Origin: Channallabes apus
Lineage: Eukaryota; Chordata; Actinopteri; Siluriformes; Clariidae
NCBI GenBank assembly: GCA_030522415.1
Contig: CM060114.1
Span: 24,797,804-24,861,803 of the forward strand
Length of the DNA: 64,000 nt
Direction of reading: 5' to 3'
Shown here: positions 60,866 to 64,000 of the stretch, one piece after another
Position numbering within the stretch: position 1 is the first letter of the stretch
Layout of the letters: every line of letters begins with the position of its first letter
Notes under the pieces: model-generated
The model's input: the letters and a program-made list of their open reading frames with translations, nothing else
Told to the model about the DNA's origin: nothing
Database searches by the model: none
Made by a program: the position numbers and the translations under genes

Positions 60866-61705
60866 GGGCGAGTCAAAAATTGTCGGCACTCTGGCTGTAG
60901 AGTTTAATAAACTTTTCACTTTAGGGAAATAAAAATGTATAATTTTTTCAACACAATCTTCTTACTTTTTTTTTTTTAATACACTTTGTCTAGCTTTCAT
61001 ATTCGCTCATTTTTGGGCTGAGAGTCACAAATGCACTACTGTCTTCACTCCTTCATCAGGAGCAAATCTTCATCCTGGCAGGGCTGCGTTCAGGACCAGA
61101 CAGTTGAAAGTTAATGTTATTGTGCTTTAGCACCACAAAAATGAAGTTTCTGTCCTTTGCTTTTAATCTGAAGTTTGTGCTTCAGCTCTTCAATAAGCGT
61201 CTCGCTGTAACGAGCGCTGTTGATCCTGGCTCTTGAGAATCCCAGAAAACTGTAAGCATCGATTTTCCAGCGGAAACTTTTTCCTCTGTCTGCGATTGAG
61301 GATGTTTCTGTTCCATACTCTACGGATTACTTTCAGTCTCGTACTTATTAGCCCGTGTCTAGTCACCAGTAATGATTCTCTTTAAGAAACTTCCACCTTT
61401 CGGTCCACATATTGCTTGCAGATATTGAAACACTTGGGTTTATTCTCTTCTGCGAGCTGTTTCGACACTGGGTATACCCTCAGACCATATGAAGCCCATC
61501 ACTGCACGCTGCTCTTCTTTCGGGCAAATCACAAGCGGGATATCGGTTTTTGTTCTCGGTTACAAATGAGCTGACGTAACCCTTTCACACCTGCACACTG
61601 GTGACTGGAACTGGACGGTAGCCTTGAACGGAAAACGCTGATAAGACCCTGAACAGAGGTTTTAATATAACAGGAGTGCTCATCATTTTTGACTCTCTTT
61701 TGCGA
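60866..61705 (-). mobile_element. Mariner relic, family B
   Basis: Inverted ends are recognisable: AGGGCGAGTCAAAAATTGTC at the left, and AGAGAGTCAAAAATGATGAG read inward from the right (about 61700). Minus-strand translation gives broken mariner text including WSEGIPSVETARR, INSARYSETLIEELKHKLQ and DAYSFLGF. It parallels the relic at 33775-34232. Many stops; non-functional. Confidence 0.7.
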
Positions 61706-62088
61706 TGAACCTTTCTTACTGCAGTTAGAGATGAAATCGTAGTTTAACACCTGAGCACCAGATCAACAGATGTCAGATGTCTTCTCACTCCGCCTGTCAT
61801 AACGAGGTGTTGAATACCCACAATTCCACCTGATATGCTCCATATACACCGTGCCAGAATCAGGGCTGTGCTCGGAGCGATTCTAGAGCGGAATCGGCAG
61901 CGGCGATCGTGCTCTCTCTCTTTATATTTTTTATAAGGTTATTATTTCCTGATAAAATAAGTTGCCACGTGGTAGGCGTTCCTAATAAACTGGACGATAT
62001 GTGAAATCCGGGGTTTGACATCCTTGCATGTATCTTGCATTAAACTCATAAGCGTCAATCCATTTCATAAGGCTGTAACAGTAATATA

Positions 62089-62091
<3 letters not shown>

Positions 62092-62141
<50 letters not shown>

Positions 62142-62427
62142 CCATGAAAAAGAATTAGGAGCTTGGTTATATGTAGGAATGGCAGATAAGAAGTCGAAGA
62201 TGATGAAATATAAAGCAACATATGACCTAGACAACCTCGCTCTGATCGCTGATAACCAACACACACAAATACAAAACGCACACAAACACACAGACACACA
62301 CACTTACTTGAGAGTCTGTGATTCATGATAACAGAAGCACAACACACACACACACACACACACAGGCCCAAACGCTATATCAACAGCGGAATTACAGGCT
62401 GATATAACCTCTGATATACCTGATACC

Positions 62428-62464
<37 letters not shown>
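62092..62464. repeat. Cluster of GT and CA microsatellites
   Basis: GT at 62092-62139, CA at about 62340-62362 and GT at about 62430-62464. Opposite strands of the same dinucleotide lie within 400 bp, allowing intramolecular pairing. Confidence 0.95.
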
Positions 62465-62466
<2 letters not shown>

Positions 62467-62699
62467 AGACAGAGAGAGGAAGAAAAAAAAAATGCAGAGA
62501 GATGAGGAGATTCAGAAATGAATGTAAATAAACAGAAACTTGAATACAATAACAGTGGGGTTTTGTGATTCCCTAGTAACGAGCGATCAGGTGTGTGAGA
62601 ACTAGGTTTTGGGTTTCGAACCCGAGTGTTACGGGGACGATATCAGAGCTCCGAGTATCAACTGATAACTAACGCTTGTACAGTACATCCGACATTTTA

Positions 62700-63610
62700 A
62701 TAACACGGTCTGCACCTCAACCGTGCGGCCGGGTTATGAGAAGTGGTGTTGCGTAGAAGACCTAATATCTAGGTTCGCTTATCATTAAATAAAAGCTTAA
62801 TTGTTTACATGATTTATTTATTTTATTTCTATTATTCGCAAATTTTACCATCTCGAGTACTGAAGGTGGACCCTGCTGCGCTTTCCCAACAACACATGCC
62901 AAGACAATATAACCATCAAGTTAACCAGGTATTTAAAGAAATAACTAAAAAATAAATTAAATAAATAAATAAAAAAAACAACTTTGTTCTAAAAGACGAC
63001 TTGTCCATCACTTTAATTAATCCTCCACTCGTCTTTCTGTCTGGCGTGCTCCTTCTCTCCGTCTCTCCCTCGCTCCCCTGACACAGCCCCCTCTCCGTCT
63101 CTATCAGTGCATTAATCTAAGCTGTTTCCTTGCCTCTCCCGGTGCCATGAGGGCAAAACCTCAGGATGGAAAAACCCTGTTTGTATTCAGCGGGCGAGCC
63201 ATCGCTCCCTCCATCTCTCTCTCTCTCTCCCCCCATCTCCCTGACGGTTCCTCAGTCTTCCTGCGCCGGCCCAATGTTTTGTCGAGTCTCCTACTCGCTT
63301 TCTCATTGTCTGGAACTAAATGCTGTCGGTTTAAAAAAATAAAAAATAAAATGATGCAAATCTATCTGGAATTTTTTTTACAAAATAAAATGTTAAACAT
63401 AGAACGCTATACCATGCACATTATTACTACTACTAATTTACTCTAAGAAAAAATTATATTGTGTTGAATTCTCAATTCTGATTGGTCAGGAGCTGTTGAT
63501 AAGTTTTCTAATTCATATCACATGATTTTATGATTATTATTATTGGGAAAAGAAAAAAAAGAAAATCGTGGATTTACAGAATTCACTAGGGTTCATTCAG
63601 GTTTCATCTT
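62700..63610. other. Intronic stretch without a gene
   Basis: 63010-63310 is CT-rich and somewhat conserved in texture; an open frame at 63147-63446 has no recognised motif and no splice support. Confidence 0.55.
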
Positions 63611-63614
63611 CTAG

Positions 63615-64000
63615 TCAAGGCGTTCAAGACAAACTGGGACTTTTGATTGTGCAGAATAGCTGACACACAGTCATGGAAGTAAAAATTTCATTTATTCCTC
63701 TGTATAATCTCCTGCTACACTAATGCACTTATGCATGTATTGAACTAGTGTTGGAGACAATCAATATAGAAAGTTGACGTCTCCGCCTGCTTCATGTCTG
63801 AAACACTGGCCTCCCAGGAACTCCTTTAATGGCTTAGAGCGAGGTCGGGATTGTACATTGGACGCGGCAGCCAAGTTCCCGTCATGTGTAAATGGTGTAG
63901 GTGAACGACTGTGTGTACAGTTCACGCAGACATATGCGTCTCTTCTGTAAGTTGGCGATGTCAAGATTGTACTGAGCTTCTGTGAACGTCCATCAGTTTT
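63615..64000 (-). mobile_element. Mariner relic, family A, running off the window
   Basis: It begins with AAGGCGTTCAAGACAAACTG, the family A terminal repeat, and continues with the same order of segments as 17931-18420 (the TAATCTCCTGCTACACTAATGC block, AACACTGGCCTCCCAGGAA block, and CGTCTCTTCTGTAAGTTGGC near 63937). The minus strand is the coding sense. The rest lies beyond 64000. Confidence 0.75.

Larger units (their letters stand above)
38160..64000 (-). other. TAF3: Presumed TAF3 intron upstream of the large exon (exons 1-2 not found)
   Basis: I looked on the minus strand for the histone-fold start and for the SELYGRTDP, HELEDYI and SKNNVLQFPQ motifs expected from exons 1-2 and did not find them. 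The large exon requires an upstream phase-1 exon, so the interval is read as intron running off the right edge. It contains mariner, hAT, Tc1 and SINE relics, many microsatellites and several unique stretches. Large first introns of TAF3 are usual in vertebrates. The alternative is that a diverged exon was missed by eye. Confidence 0.7.

Overview
This window is nuclear DNA of a ray-finned fish, probably an otophysan and possibly a catfish. The organism call rests on overall character: one sparse intron-rich vertebrate gene, very dense CA/GT, GA and AAT microsatellites, tRNA-derived SINEs with fish-type heads, and fish hAT, Tc1, mariner and PIF/Harbinger-like DNA transposons. It is not prokaryotic; there are no operons, rRNA or tRNA genes or CRISPR arrays.

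The only protein gene I can support is the 3' part of TAF3, the TFIID subunit that reads H3K4me3, on the minus strand. Five coding exons (exons 3-7 if the human layout holds) lie at 36520-38159, 21628-21704, 19311-19575, 17676-17782 and 15760-15874. All splice boundaries are GT/AG and the phases chain without error, giving 733 complete codons plus one split codon up to the stop at 15760-15762. The exons encode an acidic N-terminal linker, a large Lys/Glu-rich region, a Pro-rich linker and a C-terminal PHD finger with the H3K4me3-reader residues intact. The histone-fold exons (1-2) were not found and should lie beyond 64000, so 38160-64000 is read as intron.

Layout: 1-15759 is downstream intergenic DNA, with microsatellites, SINEs, a degenerate GT-rich tandem region (about 3510-4440) and a few unique stretches that look like conserved non-coding elements. 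In tetrapods GATA3 follows TAF3 on the same strand, so this flank may belong to the GATA3 regulatory domain (inference). 15760-38159 is TAF3 exons and introns. The 14.8-kb intron 21705-36519 holds a remarkable 33-bp minisatellite (25018-28916 and 29522-30263, about 118 plus 22 units), split by a 605-bp PIF/Harbinger-type MITE with a TAA target duplication, followed by a chimeric hAT, a Tc1-type MITE and a mariner relic into which a hAT inserted at the coding site of its SPD motif. 38160-64000 carries more transposon relics, microsatellites and candidate regulatory islands.

No novel multi-gene system is visible. The strongest leads are the homogenised minisatellite, the CA repeat starting seven bases inside the intron after the frame-shifting 77-bp TAF3 exon, and the nested transposon history.
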